A stretch of DNA of 64,000 nucleotides from Muribaculaceae bacterium (GTDB lineage: Bacteria; Bacteroidota; Bacteroidia; Bacteroidales; Muribaculaceae): NCBI GenBank assembly GCA_017473615.1, contig JAFUKL010000011.1:1-64000 (forward strand), read 5' to 3'. How positions within the stretch are numbered: the first letter of the stretch is position 1; the number at the start of each line of letters is the position of its first letter. Both the position numbers and the translations under genes were made by a program. Shown here in pieces: positions 34,962 to 43,338 of this stretch. The notes beneath the pieces were generated by a model. It had not been told where the DNA came from, ran no database searches, and saw only the letters and a program-made list of their open reading frames with translations.

Positions 34962-37787
34962 TTATTCAGCAGGTGGCAACATTACAAATTGAATGCGGTT
35001 GCCTGAAGCAAGTATTTGCTTGACAAAATCCTGAACAGCAGCAGGGGTAAGACCGCTTACGATGTCGCGGTAGCCCGCGTTACGATTTACACCTGTCAAC
35101 AGATTGGTTCGCATAGTATTCAACCAATAACGGTTTTCGTGTTCGTTCTGGTCTATTGCCTTAAGCATATATTCTTTCACCTTGCTTAAATCGTCTTCTT
35201 TTACCGCTGTAGAAAGGTCGGTAAGCGCCTTAGTGGTGAGTTCACACACTTTTTCTTTCTTATTGGCATCTATTCCGAATACGGCTTGAACAGCGAGTGT
35301 GGGTTCAAATGACATATTCAATGAAGCCGATGCGTGAGGACTGTATGCCGCACCTTCGTCTTCACGTACACTGTTGGTAAGGTTGGTACTCATCAACTGA
35401 CCCACGATGCTTGCCTTGATTATATTTTCCGGAGTGTAAGGAATATTGTTTGTATTCCAGATAGCAGCATACATGGCTTGCTTATTCTCGGTAGCATACA
35501 CAAATTCACCGTAAACATCGCCTTTCTTCAAATCCAAGTGGTCGTTTACAGCAACTTCTTTATTACCTTTCTTCACCGGAAGCGATGCAATATATTGAGC
35601 GATATACTGTCTTAGCTGAGCTTCATCGAAGTTACCTATGATAATGAAGTCAAATTCTGCCGCATTGCCAAAACGTTCCTTGTGAATTTCAAGCATACGG
35701 TTGTAATCAGCCTTAGCAAGCAATTCAGGACCTATGATTTGAGCCTTAGGATTGTTTGCATAGATAAAGTTTGTCAGAGAGTCTTGGAACACATAGTTAG
35801 GCGAATTAACCTGATTCTTGAGTGCGCCTGCCACCATGTCCCTGACAACGTTGAATCCGTCGATGTCGTTTCTCGGACTCACGATGCCGGCATAAAGCAA
35901 CTGCATCATCGTTTCAAGATCTTTAGGAGTGGTACGGGCTGTGATGAACTCGTTGGCTCCGCCGATGTTGAATGACACCGATGCCTGCTTACCGCTCATG
36001 AATTTGTTGAGATCATTGTAAGACAACTTGTCAACACCGTTCATGCTCCACAATTGGTTGTAGATGGATATGTTAGCGTGATCTTCGGCTCCGTATAGAG
36101 CTTCACCTCCCCAGCTTGATGCAGAAAGAGCTACTTCATCGTTTTTGAAATCGGTCTTTTTGATGTAAACCTTAACACCGTTGGAAAGTGTCAATTCGGT
36201 GAAACCGAACTTAGCCGGAGCTTCTTTCACAATAGAGCCGGCAGCAGGGATTTCGTTCAACAAGGTTAGGTTCATAGCCTCTTCGGCAGGCTTTTCGGTA
36301 GAAACAGCTTGTACTTCCTTGGCAGCGGCAGCCATTTCGGCATCGCTCATAAGGGTTACACCTTCCTTGACAGGACCGAGATTAAGCACCACAAGGTTTT
36401 TGCCGTTAAGGTCTATCAACTGCTTCATTGTAGCATTGATGATTTCAACGGGTAGCATCGGAGCCATTTGATTGATTTTCTCATATTCGTAAGCAATACC
36501 GCTTATCGGAGTATTGTCAAGGAAATGTGCAATATAAGATTGAGCGTATGCGTCATGTTTCTGCTTGTCACGGTTAGTGTAAGCCTTTTCAAGGCGGCTT
36601 AGGTATTCGTTGCGAGCGCGATCATATTCGCTTGCAGTGAATCCGTGTTCTGCTATACGCTTTATTTCGGTAAGCAAAGCCTGCAAAGCCGATTTTCCGC
36701 CTTTCTCGTTCACGTATGCCTGAACTGAAAGCGCACCTTTGTAGTTAGACAATAAGAATTCACCGAAACCGCCTCCTGCACTACCGAACGGTGCACCCGG
36801 TTTCATTGAGATTTCATCAAATCTTTGAGCTATCATGATGTCGGCTACACCGAAGATATAGTCATTCACGTATTGAGCATCGCTGTTACGCATTTCGCGT
36901 GGCAGGATGTCATATTTAACGAATGCCCATACAAGTTCGGCAGGCATTTCCTTATCGGCATAGCTTACGAAGATAGGTTGGTCGTTGTCAGGCACCGGGA
37001 AGTATTCAAACGGAGCCGGATTTTCGGGCATTTGGATGTGACCGAAAAGGTTCTTGATTTTTGCTTCCATCAGGTCAACATCTATATCGCCCACCACCAC
37101 TATACCTTGAAGGTCGGGACGATACCACTTGTGGTAGTAGCTGCGCAAGTCGTCATACTTGAAGTTATCGATAACCTCGATAAGACCTATCGGCAGACGT
37201 TCGCCATATTTGCTGCCCGGGTAAATCGTAGGACCATGCTTTTCAATCATGCGGGTAATGGCATTGCCAAGTCGCCATTCTTCGTGAATAACTCCGCGTT
37301 CCTTGTCGATTTCGGCGTCTTCAAGCAACAATGCGCTTGCCCAGTCGTGAAGAATAAGCAAACATGAGTCTATCACAGCTTCTTTGGCTGTAGGTACACT
37401 TGTGATTCGATACACGGTGCGGTCGGTAGATGTATAAGCATTCAAGTCAGCACCGAATTTAATACCTTTTGATTCAAGCCAAGTCACGATTTTGTTTCCG
37501 GGGAAATTCTTTGTTCCGTTGAAACACATGTGTTCAAGGAAGTGTGCAAGACCGCGCTGACTTTCCTCTTCCTGAACCGAACCCACTTTTTGAGCGATGT
37601 GGAAATCGACTTGATTCTTTGGGAACTCGTTGTGACGGATGTAATAAGTCAATCCGTTGGCGAGTTTTCCAACTCTCACGGCAGAATCCACCGGAGCTGC
37701 CGGCACTTGCGGCATCTGTGCGCTCATGGTCGCAGACAGACCTATAAAAGCTATCGCTGCAAGTAGAAAATTGTAAATTTTTTTCAT
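34962..37787 (-). CDS. Secreted M16 family zinc metallopeptidase (PqqL/insulinase-like)
   Basis: 941 residues. A signal peptide (about 1-22) precedes tandem M16 domains. The inverted zinc motif HFLEH lies at residues 82-86 (His82, Glu85, His86), with the third ligand in the ERGVIHEE segment. The C-terminal half is a second, inactive M16 repeat. This is a periplasmic two-domain peptidase that degrades peptides in a closed chamber. It is transcribed alone. A TAATTTTG element (37898-37905, minus strand) is a possible promoter and would give a leader of about 105 nt. Confidence 0.93.
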   Translation of the reverse strand: MKKIYNFLLAAIAFIGLSATMSAQMPQVPAAPVDSAVRVGKLANGLTYYIRHNEFPKNQVDFHIAQKVGSVQEEESQRGLAHFLEHMCFNGTKNFPGNKIVTWLESKGIKFGADLNAYTSTDRTVYRITSVPTAKEAVIDSCLLILHDWASALLLEDAEIDKERGVIHEEWRLGNAITRMIEKHGPTIYPGSKYGERLPIGLIEVIDNFKYDDLRSYYHKWYRPDLQGIVVVGDIDVDLMEAKIKNLFGHIQMPENPAPFEYFPVPDNDQPIFVSYADKEMPAELVWAFVKYDILPREMRNSDAQYVNDYIFGVADIMIAQRFDEISMKPGAPFGSAGGGFGEFLLSNYKGALSVQAYVNEKGGKSALQALLTEIKRIAEHGFTASEYDRARNEYLSRLEKAYTNRDKQKHDAYAQSYIAHFLDNTPISGIAYEYEKINQMAPMLPVEIINATMKQLIDLNGKNLVVLNLGPVKEGVTLMSDAEMAAAAKEVQAVSTEKPAEEAMNLTLLNEIPAAGSIVKEAPAKFGFTELTLSNGVKVYIKKTDFKNDEVALSASSWGGEALYGAEDHANISIYNQLWSMNGVDKLSYNDLNKFMSGKQASVSFNIGGANEFITARTTPKDLETMMQLLYAGIVSPRNDIDGFNVVRDMVAGALKNQVNSPNYVFQDSLTNFIYANNPKAQIIGPELLAKADYNRMLEIHKERFGNAAEFDFIIIGNFDEAQLRQYIAQYIASLPVKKGNKEVAVNDHLDLKKGDVYGEFVYATENKQAMYAAIWNTNNIPYTPENIIKASIVGQLMSTNLTNSVREDEGAAYSPHASASLNMSFEPTLAVQAVFGIDANKKEKVCELTTKALTDLSTAVKEDDLSKVKEYMLKAIDQNEHENRYWLNTMRTNLLTGVNRNAGYRDIVSGLTPAAVQDFVKQILASGNRIQFVMLPPAE

Positions 37788-38090
37788 TGTTTATTGAATT
37801 AAAATAAATGTGATGTACTATCTATTATGTATCCTTAAAATCTCTGAACCTATCAATTACCGTAAGGTCTTTAAAGACCTTGACTAAAACAATTTGCCAA
37901 AATTAGGTAAATTCTCCCAATGTACGTTCCGTTTGCCGTTAAAAAACGTATAAACACACATATTAGACGTATTTTGCAGGTAAAAAGTTGCATTTCCACC
38001 CCAAAAAACTGCACAATTCCACATTTCTTCCCTCAAAAAAGCAAAAACGTTATCTCCTATAATTAATTTATGGCTATTCAAAACAACTTC
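37788..38090. other. Gap upstream of the M16 peptidase gene
   Basis: 303 bp without a credible gene. It holds a perfect 18-bp palindrome AAGGTCTTTAAAGACCTT (37864-37881) and a possible minus-strand -7 element TAATTTTG (37898-37905). A 65-codon minus-strand frame (37884-38081) has no recognisable features. Nothing else is seen. Confidence 0.5.
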
Positions 38091-39425
38091 TTATATCATA
38101 CCGGTCATATATACAGGTAAGTAACTGATGTCATCGTTTCTTTGAAAATCTTTTGTATATAGTACATAACTATGCTTTATGCGAGATGAAAATTTTTCTC
38201 GAAAAGCATTTAACGATGTATGTGATTTATATCCGGAAGATTTCACCTCGATAGGGCATATTTTATTACCTCGAGAAATCAAAAAGTCTATTTCATAAAA
38301 ATGTTTTTCATCAGCAGGGAAAGTGTAATAAAACAATTTATTTCCGGTGGCAACGAGCATTTGAGCTACCAAATTCTCATATACATATCCTAAATTAGCT
38401 TCCAACTTGTCGGTAAGTAATTTTTGATATATTATGTTTTCGGTGAAATCTTTATCCCAAAATGCCATGGTAACAAACAATCCTGTATCAACAATAAATA
38501 GTTTATATCGTGAAATATCTTGGGTTAGCGACATGCCTATATTGGGGTCATCGGCGTGGTAAGCAATCGAAACCACCTTGCTGTCCTCCAAATTTATAAG
38601 CATTTCTTCTTCCCTATTGTTTTCAACTTTCCCTATTACTGTTTGAAAATAATATCGTGAAACGTTTCGACTTAATTGAGCAGGAATTGCCATAAATAAT
38701 TTACTCGTTTTTCCGGTTGGATCTATTTTCAAAAAATCATCGGCATATAACCTGACAATATTTCTTTTAACTGCATCAACCTTTGCCAAATTATTAGTGT
38801 CAAGGTATTCATTCACAGCTTGAGGCATACCTCCCACCAACATATACAGCCTTAAATCTCTTTGTTTCTCTCTATGAGCTGAGCCTAATGGAAGTCCTTT
38901 ATCATAGAAAGTTTTAATCATAGGTAATGAAATCGTATCTCCTAACGCCCAACGAAATTCTTCAAAATCCATAGGGTACATATCGATTGTATCCTCTTCA
39001 CTTGGGATTGTAATATTCTTAGTGTTTTGCTTAATGCTGATAAGCGAACCGGTTTCTATATAATCATATCTCCCGTCTTGAACCAAATATTTTATGGCTT
39101 GGCGAGCCAAGGGACACTTTTGTACCTCATCAAATATTATAAGCGATTTGCGTTCTTCAAGTACAACATTAAACGAGGCTTGTAATTGAAGAAAAATGAA
39201 CTCAAGATTCATCAAATCATTAAACAAAGAACTGATACTCGGCGAAACTTTATTAAAATCAATGAGGATATAAGATTTATACTCGTTTTTTGCAAATTCT
39301 TCCACAATAGTGGATTTACCTATACGTCTTGCTCCTTGTATCAACAAAGCCCTTCTACCGGCTGCCTCATGCTTCCATTTAAGCAGTTTATCATATATTT
39401 TTCGCTTGAACACTTTCTTTACCAT
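38091..39425 (-). CDS. AAA ATPase with DUF4143 domain
   Basis: 444 residues. A P-loop ATPase domain (Walker A GARRIGKST at 31-39, Walker B SLIIFDEVQ at about 93-101) is followed by a C-terminal DUF4143 domain with PD-(D/E)xK-like features (EIDFLISRG ... CPIEVKSSG). These proteins are common as lone accessory genes in Bacteroidetes, and their function is not established. It is a single gene on the minus strand. A 33-bp tandem repeat starts 40 bp upstream of its start codon, with no obvious terminator downstream. Confidence 0.9.
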   Translation of the reverse strand: MVKKVFKRKIYDKLLKWKHEAAGRRALLIQGARRIGKSTIVEEFAKNEYKSYILIDFNKVSPSISSLFNDLMNLEFIFLQLQASFNVVLEERKSLIIFDEVQKCPLARQAIKYLVQDGRYDYIETGSLISIKQNTKNITIPSEEDTIDMYPMDFEEFRWALGDTISLPMIKTFYDKGLPLGSAHREKQRDLRLYMLVGGMPQAVNEYLDTNNLAKVDAVKRNIVRLYADDFLKIDPTGKTSKLFMAIPAQLSRNVSRYYFQTVIGKVENNREEEMLINLEDSKVVSIAYHADDPNIGMSLTQDISRYKLFIVDTGLFVTMAFWDKDFTENIIYQKLLTDKLEANLGYVYENLVAQMLVATGNKLFYYTFPADEKHFYEIDFLISRGNKICPIEVKSSGYKSHTSLNAFREKFSSRIKHSYVLYTKDFQRNDDISYLPVYMTGMI

Positions 39426-39465
39426 AGCTAAAAGATTGTTTTACAGTGCGAATATATAATAAAAA

Positions 39466-39553
39466 TCCCTTTCCCGCAAATTCAAAACGCCATTTTCCTC
39501 CCTTTCCCGTAAATTTGAAACGCCATTTTCCTCCCTTTCCCGTAAATTTGAAA
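39466..39553. repeat. 33-bp tandem repeat, about 2.7 copies
   Basis: Units begin at 39466, 39499 and 39532 with TCCCTTTCCCG and run through AAATT...AAACGCCATTTTCC. The period is exactly 33 bp. The first copy differs at two or three positions and the last is truncated after TTTGAAA. The period is a multiple of three, so an 11-residue peptide repeats in some frames, but no gene is evident. Confidence 0.9.
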
Positions 39554-39780
39554 AACAAAAAATGCACCAACCTCCAAAAACAAAAATACCTGCTCGGGAC
39601 AGAAAATGTGGGCGATATTGTTCAGTGAACGTTGTGTGCGGTTTTGGTGTGTAAAATTAGTGTGTAAATGCTTTTGGAATGCACACACCATAGCCTTGCA
39701 TACCTCGCTGTTAATCAAATGTTTAGAAAATTTATTTGAGTTGGGAGCAAAAAAAATTGATTGTCTCACGACAACCAACC

Positions 39781-39828
39781 TTAATTAACCTTAAATCTAA
39801 TACCATGAAAAACACGTTGCAAATTTAA
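39781..39828 (+). pseudogene. Remnant leader and first codons of a secreted/outer-membrane gene
   Basis: TTAATTAACCTTAAATC followed by TAATACCATG is typical of the 5' ends of Bacteroidetes SusC-like and secreted-protein genes. Here the ATG (39805) is followed by only six codons (KNTLQI) and a stop at 39826-39828. No homologous coding sequence follows. Confidence 0.35.
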
Positions 39829-40109
39829 GCGTTTTTTCAATTCTGTCAATACCTTTTACAGAAAAAACGCACAATATTAATATTCTTTAATTTATTTTCA
39901 GTATTTGAAACAAATATTTATTTCAAGAAAACCTATAAGAATTTAGAGCAAATTCACATTTTATTTCGGGAATTAATTTTAAGGAGTATTTTGGTATGGA
40001 TTTATGCAAAATTATGAAAGTAATAGCAGGCCGGCTTTTTCCAAATAGTTTGGTAAAAAGACAATCAAAAGAGCTTTAAAGAAAACGAAACTCGCTTTGA
40101 GTATAAGCC
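39829..40109. other. AT-rich gap between the gene remnant and the small charged protein gene
   Basis: 281 bp. It contains a hairpin, TTTTTCCAAA/TTTGGTAAAAA (around 40036-40060). A possible 27-codon frame, 39996-40079 (+), has an AAGGAG sequence 9 nt before its ATG. Neither is supported further. Confidence 0.4.
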
Positions 40110-40277
40110 TCAGGGAGTTTCATCATCTCCTTTAACAGCCAATGCATCCGCTTTAAGTTTTTCTTTATAGGCTTGCAATCGTTTTCGCCAAGCTGCTCGT
40201 TTTGCGGCTTCTTTTGCAGCCTTTTGCTTGAGATACTGCTCGTATTGGTTTTCCAAAAAATTATCTGCCATATTCAT
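40110..40277 (-). CDS. Small charged helical protein of unknown function
   Basis: 55 residues (MNMADNFLENQ...). After an acidic N-terminus the middle is a continuous Lys/Arg/Ala/Glu-rich amphipathic helix (residues 7-45, KQKAAKEAAKRAAWRKR). The composition is typical of small conserved Bacteroidetes proteins and not of random sequence, but I do not recognise the family. The start could be ATG 40277 or 40271. It lies downstream of tRNA-Pro and its terminator hairpin on the same strand. Confidence 0.55.
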   Translation of the reverse strand: MNMADNFLENQYEQYLKQKAAKEAAKRAAWRKRLQAYKEKLKADALAVKGDDETP

Positions 40278-40309
40278 CTGATACAAAAAAAGGCGGTGAG
40301 CCATAATCT

Positions 40310-40355
40310 AAAGGAGCTGAGCCAAAAATAACTTTTGACACAACTCCTCTGTTTT
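40310..40355 (-). terminator. Terminator hairpin of tRNA-Pro (repeated element, copy 1)
   Basis: On the minus strand GAGGAG / CTCCTTT close an imperfect stem of about 19 bp with an AAAA/TTTT upper helix. It starts 2 nt after the tRNA 3' end. About 42 nt are nearly identical to the hairpin at 53508-53554. Confidence 0.65.
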
Positions 40356-40356
40356 G

Positions 40357-40429
40357 TCGGGGTGAGAAGACTCGAACTTCCGACCTCTACGTCCCGAACG
40401 TAGCGCGCTGCCAACTGTGCTACACCCCG
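40357..40429 (-). tRNA. tRNA-Pro, anticodon CGG
   Basis: A full cloverleaf on the minus strand: acceptor stem CGGGGTG/CACCCCG, D-arm GCAC-AGTTGGCA-GCGC, anticodon arm CTACG-TTCGGGA-CGTAG with anticodon CGG, variable loop AGGTC, T-arm GGAAG-TTCGAGT-CTTCT and discriminator A. It is 73 nt; CCA is not encoded. A TATCTTTG -7 element (40450-40457, minus) lies about 20 bp upstream. Confidence 0.97.
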
Positions 40430-40449
40430 CCTACTTTGTTTATCGGGTG

Positions 40450-40457
40450 CAAAGATA
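40450..40457 (-). promoter_or_regulatory. -7 element of tRNA-Pro
   Basis: TATCTTTG on the minus strand, 20 bp before the mature tRNA 5' end. Confidence 0.5.
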
Positions 40458-40501
40458 ATGCAAATAAATGAAAAAATCGCACTCCTGACAAAAAAAATTC
40501 A

Positions 40502-41638
40502 TCATAAGGATTTCTTATAAGCACGGCGACGCTTATGCTGCTCCGTATCGAAATACTGCCATTGAGACTGAACCTTTTGATTTATTTCCAATTCCGGATT
40601 ACTTTCGGCAAAGCGATAGCCGTTTTTAATATATTCCGGAATAAGATCGGCAAAAAGTAATGCGTTCACGCCTTTGCTCTGATATTCCGGTTTTATGGCT
40701 ACAAGCATAAGGTCGACAATATCATTTTTTCCGCGCAAAGCTTTCAACAAATGCCACCAACCAAACGGGAACAAGCGTCCGCGTGATTTCTGCAATGCCT
40801 TCGACATGGACGGCAATGTTATACCCACTCCTATCAACTCTCCACTTTCCTCGGCAATAAGGCACACATTCTCCAACCTGAGTATAGGCAAATACATGTT
40901 TATATAGTGCTTTATCTGCTTATTGGTTAGAGGCGAATAACCGTAAAGAGGGTCATAAGCCTCGTTTATCAGTTTGAAAATTGCTTCGCCATAATCTTTC
41001 ACCAACTTCTTTGAGCTGGTATATTTCGGCGTAGACAGATTATACTTCCGCCTTATAATATCGGCTATACGTGCCATTTTTTCAGGTACAGCCTCAGGTA
41101 CACGCATTTTGAATTCTATCCAGTCTATCTCTTTTTCAAACCCGAGAGCCTCCAAATGCTCGGGATAGTAAGGATAGTTATAAATCGTAGCCATCGTGCT
41201 TAATTGGTCGTAACCCTCTATAAGCATACCTTCCGGATCCATATCGGTAAATCCCAACGGTCCCACAATGGTATCCATCCCTTTCTCACGCCCCCATTGT
41301 TCAACAGCCTCAATCAAAGCCCTGCTCACTTCCTTGTCATCTATGAAATCAACAAAACCGAAGCGCACGTGCCGCTCGTTATATTTCTCATTGGTGACTT
41401 TATTGATGATACCCGCTATTCTACCCACAGGTTTTCCCGAAACATCATCATAAGCCATGAAATACTTGGATTCACAGAATTCAAATGCCGGATTTCCACT
41501 TGGTACAAGTGTGTTCAACTCGTCAAGGACAAGCGATGGTACATAATACTCATTACCCTTGTACAGATTAATACCGAAGTCAACAAACTTTTCAAGTTTG
41601 CTCTTCTTAGCCGGAATCTCTTTTATTATAACTGCCAT
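40502..41638 (-). CDS. GNAT-like N-acetyltransferase-related protein
   Basis: 378 residues; a Bacteroidetes family usually annotated as GNAT-like. The N-terminal half contains VGRIAGIINKV and GPLGFTDMDPEGMLIEGYD. The C-terminal half contains LIGVGITLPSM and DLMLVAIKPEYQSKGVNALLF, which resembles the acetyl-CoA-binding motif A of GNAT enzymes. The substrate is unknown. It lies downstream of the MBOAT gene and the 29-codon membrane ORF on the same strand. Confidence 0.75.
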   Translation of the reverse strand: MAVIIKEIPAKKSKLEKFVDFGINLYKGNEYYVPSLVLDELNTLVPSGNPAFEFCESKYFMAYDDVSGKPVGRIAGIINKVTNEKYNERHVRFGFVDFIDDKEVSRALIEAVEQWGREKGMDTIVGPLGFTDMDPEGMLIEGYDQLSTMATIYNYPYYPEHLEALGFEKEIDWIEFKMRVPEAVPEKMARIADIIRRKYNLSTPKYTSSKKLVKDYGEAIFKLINEAYDPLYGYSPLTNKQIKHYINMYLPILRLENVCLIAEESGELIGVGITLPSMSKALQKSRGRLFPFGWWHLLKALRGKNDIVDLMLVAIKPEYQSKGVNALLFADLIPEYIKNGYRFAESNPELEINQKVQSQWQYFDTEQHKRRRAYKKSL

Positions 41639-41721
41639 ATAATTTTTCTTATTTGCTCCGATGACATATCAACTTTCGCATTGAGTGCCATTCCGCTTCA
41701 CGGGGTCAAAATTACTTAAAA

Positions 41722-41811
41722 TTAGTTATTATACCAAATCAGCACAGCAACAGCCGCTATAATGATGACCGTGAGTGCCACATACACTTTATCGTACTTA
41801 TGTTTATTCAT
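41722..41811 (-). CDS. Putative 29-residue single-span membrane microprotein
   Basis: MNKHKYDKVYVALTVIIIAA is followed by VAVLIWYNN and a stop. It has a basic N-terminus, one hydrophobic helix of about 18 residues and a short polar tail, the pattern of an N-in membrane microprotein. It lies between the MBOAT gene (ends at 41853) and the GNAT-like gene on the same strand. Because Dlt-type acylation complexes use a small membrane subunit, a link to the MBOAT is tempting, but it lacks a shuttle hexapeptide. Not recognised as a known family. Confidence 0.45.
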   Translation of the reverse strand: MNKHKYDKVYVALTVIIIAAVAVLIWYNN

Positions 41812-41852
41812 AACCGTATATTATCGTTATAGTACCTTATTTTTTTATCTAC

Positions 41853-43325
41853 TTAGAACTGGAAATAAATGAACGGCGACACATCTTCACTCATGAATTG
41901 AACCACCAACTGCACCACAATCAGGAATACTGCCAACTTGACAATCCACGGAGAACGCACAAAACGCTCACCTGCCAGCGCCCACCATCGCTTGGGCAGA
42001 GCATGAGCGATAATTATTACCGACATAAGTATGCACCACACATAGCGAACCTCTACAAACACGGGAAGATAGTCAATATGGAAATTGGAGAAAATATTCT
42101 TAATGATAAGCCATGAGTCCATCCATGAATCAGCACGGAAAAACACCCACAGCAACGATACGTATATAATAGTTATCGCCCAACACACCGACCGAACCCA
42201 CCATTTATCGGGAATTCTCGACAGCCAAGGCTTTGACGCCTTATGCACCGCTAATCCCGCACCATGCATAGCTCCCCAAAAGACAAATTTCCACGCTGCG
42301 CCATGCCAAAGCCCGCCTATAAGCATAGTAAGAAAATTGTTCACATAGGTGCGGAACGTGCCTTTACGATTACCACCCAATGGAATATACACATAATCGC
42401 GCAACCATGACGACAATGAAATGTGCCAACGTCTCCAGAACTCTGTCAGATTAAGCGATTTATAGGGGAAGTCAAAGTTTGCACTCAACTTGAATCCCAT
42501 TATCAGCGCAATACCTATTGCCATGTCAGAATAACCCGAAAAGTCACAATATATCTGCATAGTGTAACCTATTACTCCCATCAGGCTCTCCAATCCGGTA
42601 TAACCGGTGGGATTGGCAAAAATCAAGTCGTTGTATTGCGATATGTAATCGGCTATAAGAGATTTCTTTATAACTCCGAGGATTATCAGCCAAAATCCGT
42701 AATAAATTTCTTCCTGCGTGGCCCTGGTATTATCTTTTATTTGTGGGAGAAAATAATCGGCTCTTACTATGGGACCGGCTACAAGTGCAGGAAAAAACGA
42801 CAAGAAAAACGCATATTCAAGCCATGTATCGGTAGGTTTCACACGCCCTTTATATACATCCACTATATAACTTATAGACTGAAATGTATAGAACGATATT
42901 CCCACCGGCAGAATGATGTCAAGCGGCTGAAAATTACCGTTTACCATCATGCTCCAGTTCCACATGAAGAAATTGGCATACTTAAAGTAGCAAAGCACGC
43001 TCAACGATGCTGCAACAGACACCGCAACACAAAGTTTTCGTTTCAGCTCGGTTTTCTGTCTTACAAGGACTTTAGACAAAGTCCAGTCAAGCAATGACGT
43101 ACCAACGAGTAACAGGAAAAAGACTCCGCTTGATTTATAATAGAAATACAAGCTGAAAGCAACCACAAACACAAGCATTTGCCAACGTCGCTCCTTCAGC
43201 ATGGCATAAACAGGCATAAACACGATGAATAAAGCCCAGAAAATGCCCGATGAAAAAATCATTGGGGCATCTTTTTGGTAGGTGAGCAGTTCTGCGATGT
43301 TATGCCAAATGAGTGAAAAATCCAT
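41853..43325 (-). CDS. MBOAT family membrane-bound O-acyltransferase with C-terminal acyl-shuttle hexapeptide
   Basis: 490 residues with about 11-12 membrane helices. It carries the DltB/AlgI-type core: VGISFYTFQSISYIVDVYKG, FWRRWHISLSSWLRDYVYIPLGG and the catalytic His341 in LWHGAAWKFVFWG. The last six residues are FIYFQF. In the Dlt and related systems an extracytoplasmic C-terminal hexapeptide (F-x-Y-x-x-F type) with a tyrosine carries the acyl group from the MBOAT to a serine transferase. Here it is fused to the MBOAT. The SGNH gene directly upstream (13-bp gap) is the probable partner. The acceptor polymer is unknown. Confidence 0.93.
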   Translation of the reverse strand: MDFSLIWHNIAELLTYQKDAPMIFSSGIFWALFIVFMPVYAMLKERRWQMLVFVVAFSLYFYYKSSGVFFLLLVGTSLLDWTLSKVLVRQKTELKRKLCVAVSVAASLSVLCYFKYANFFMWNWSMMVNGNFQPLDIILPVGISFYTFQSISYIVDVYKGRVKPTDTWLEYAFFLSFFPALVAGPIVRADYFLPQIKDNTRATQEEIYYGFWLIILGVIKKSLIADYISQYNDLIFANPTGYTGLESLMGVIGYTMQIYCDFSGYSDMAIGIALIMGFKLSANFDFPYKSLNLTEFWRRWHISLSSWLRDYVYIPLGGNRKGTFRTYVNNFLTMLIGGLWHGAAWKFVFWGAMHGAGLAVHKASKPWLSRIPDKWWVRSVCWAITIIYVSLLWVFFRADSWMDSWLIIKNIFSNFHIDYLPVFVEVRYVWCILMSVIIIAHALPKRWWALAGERFVRSPWIVKLAVFLIVVQLVVQFMSEDVSPFIYFQF

Positions 43326-43338
43326 GTCCTGAGAAAGA

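Noticed and set aside
37884-38081. 65-codon minus-strand frame upstream of the M16 peptidase
   Set aside because: No signal peptide, motif or promoter, and its composition is unlike nearby genes.
39482-39778. 98-codon minus-strand frame through the 33-bp repeats
   Set aside because: The repeated peptide arises from the tandem DNA repeat; the last repeat unit ends the frame by a stop, and no start context or homology supports translation.
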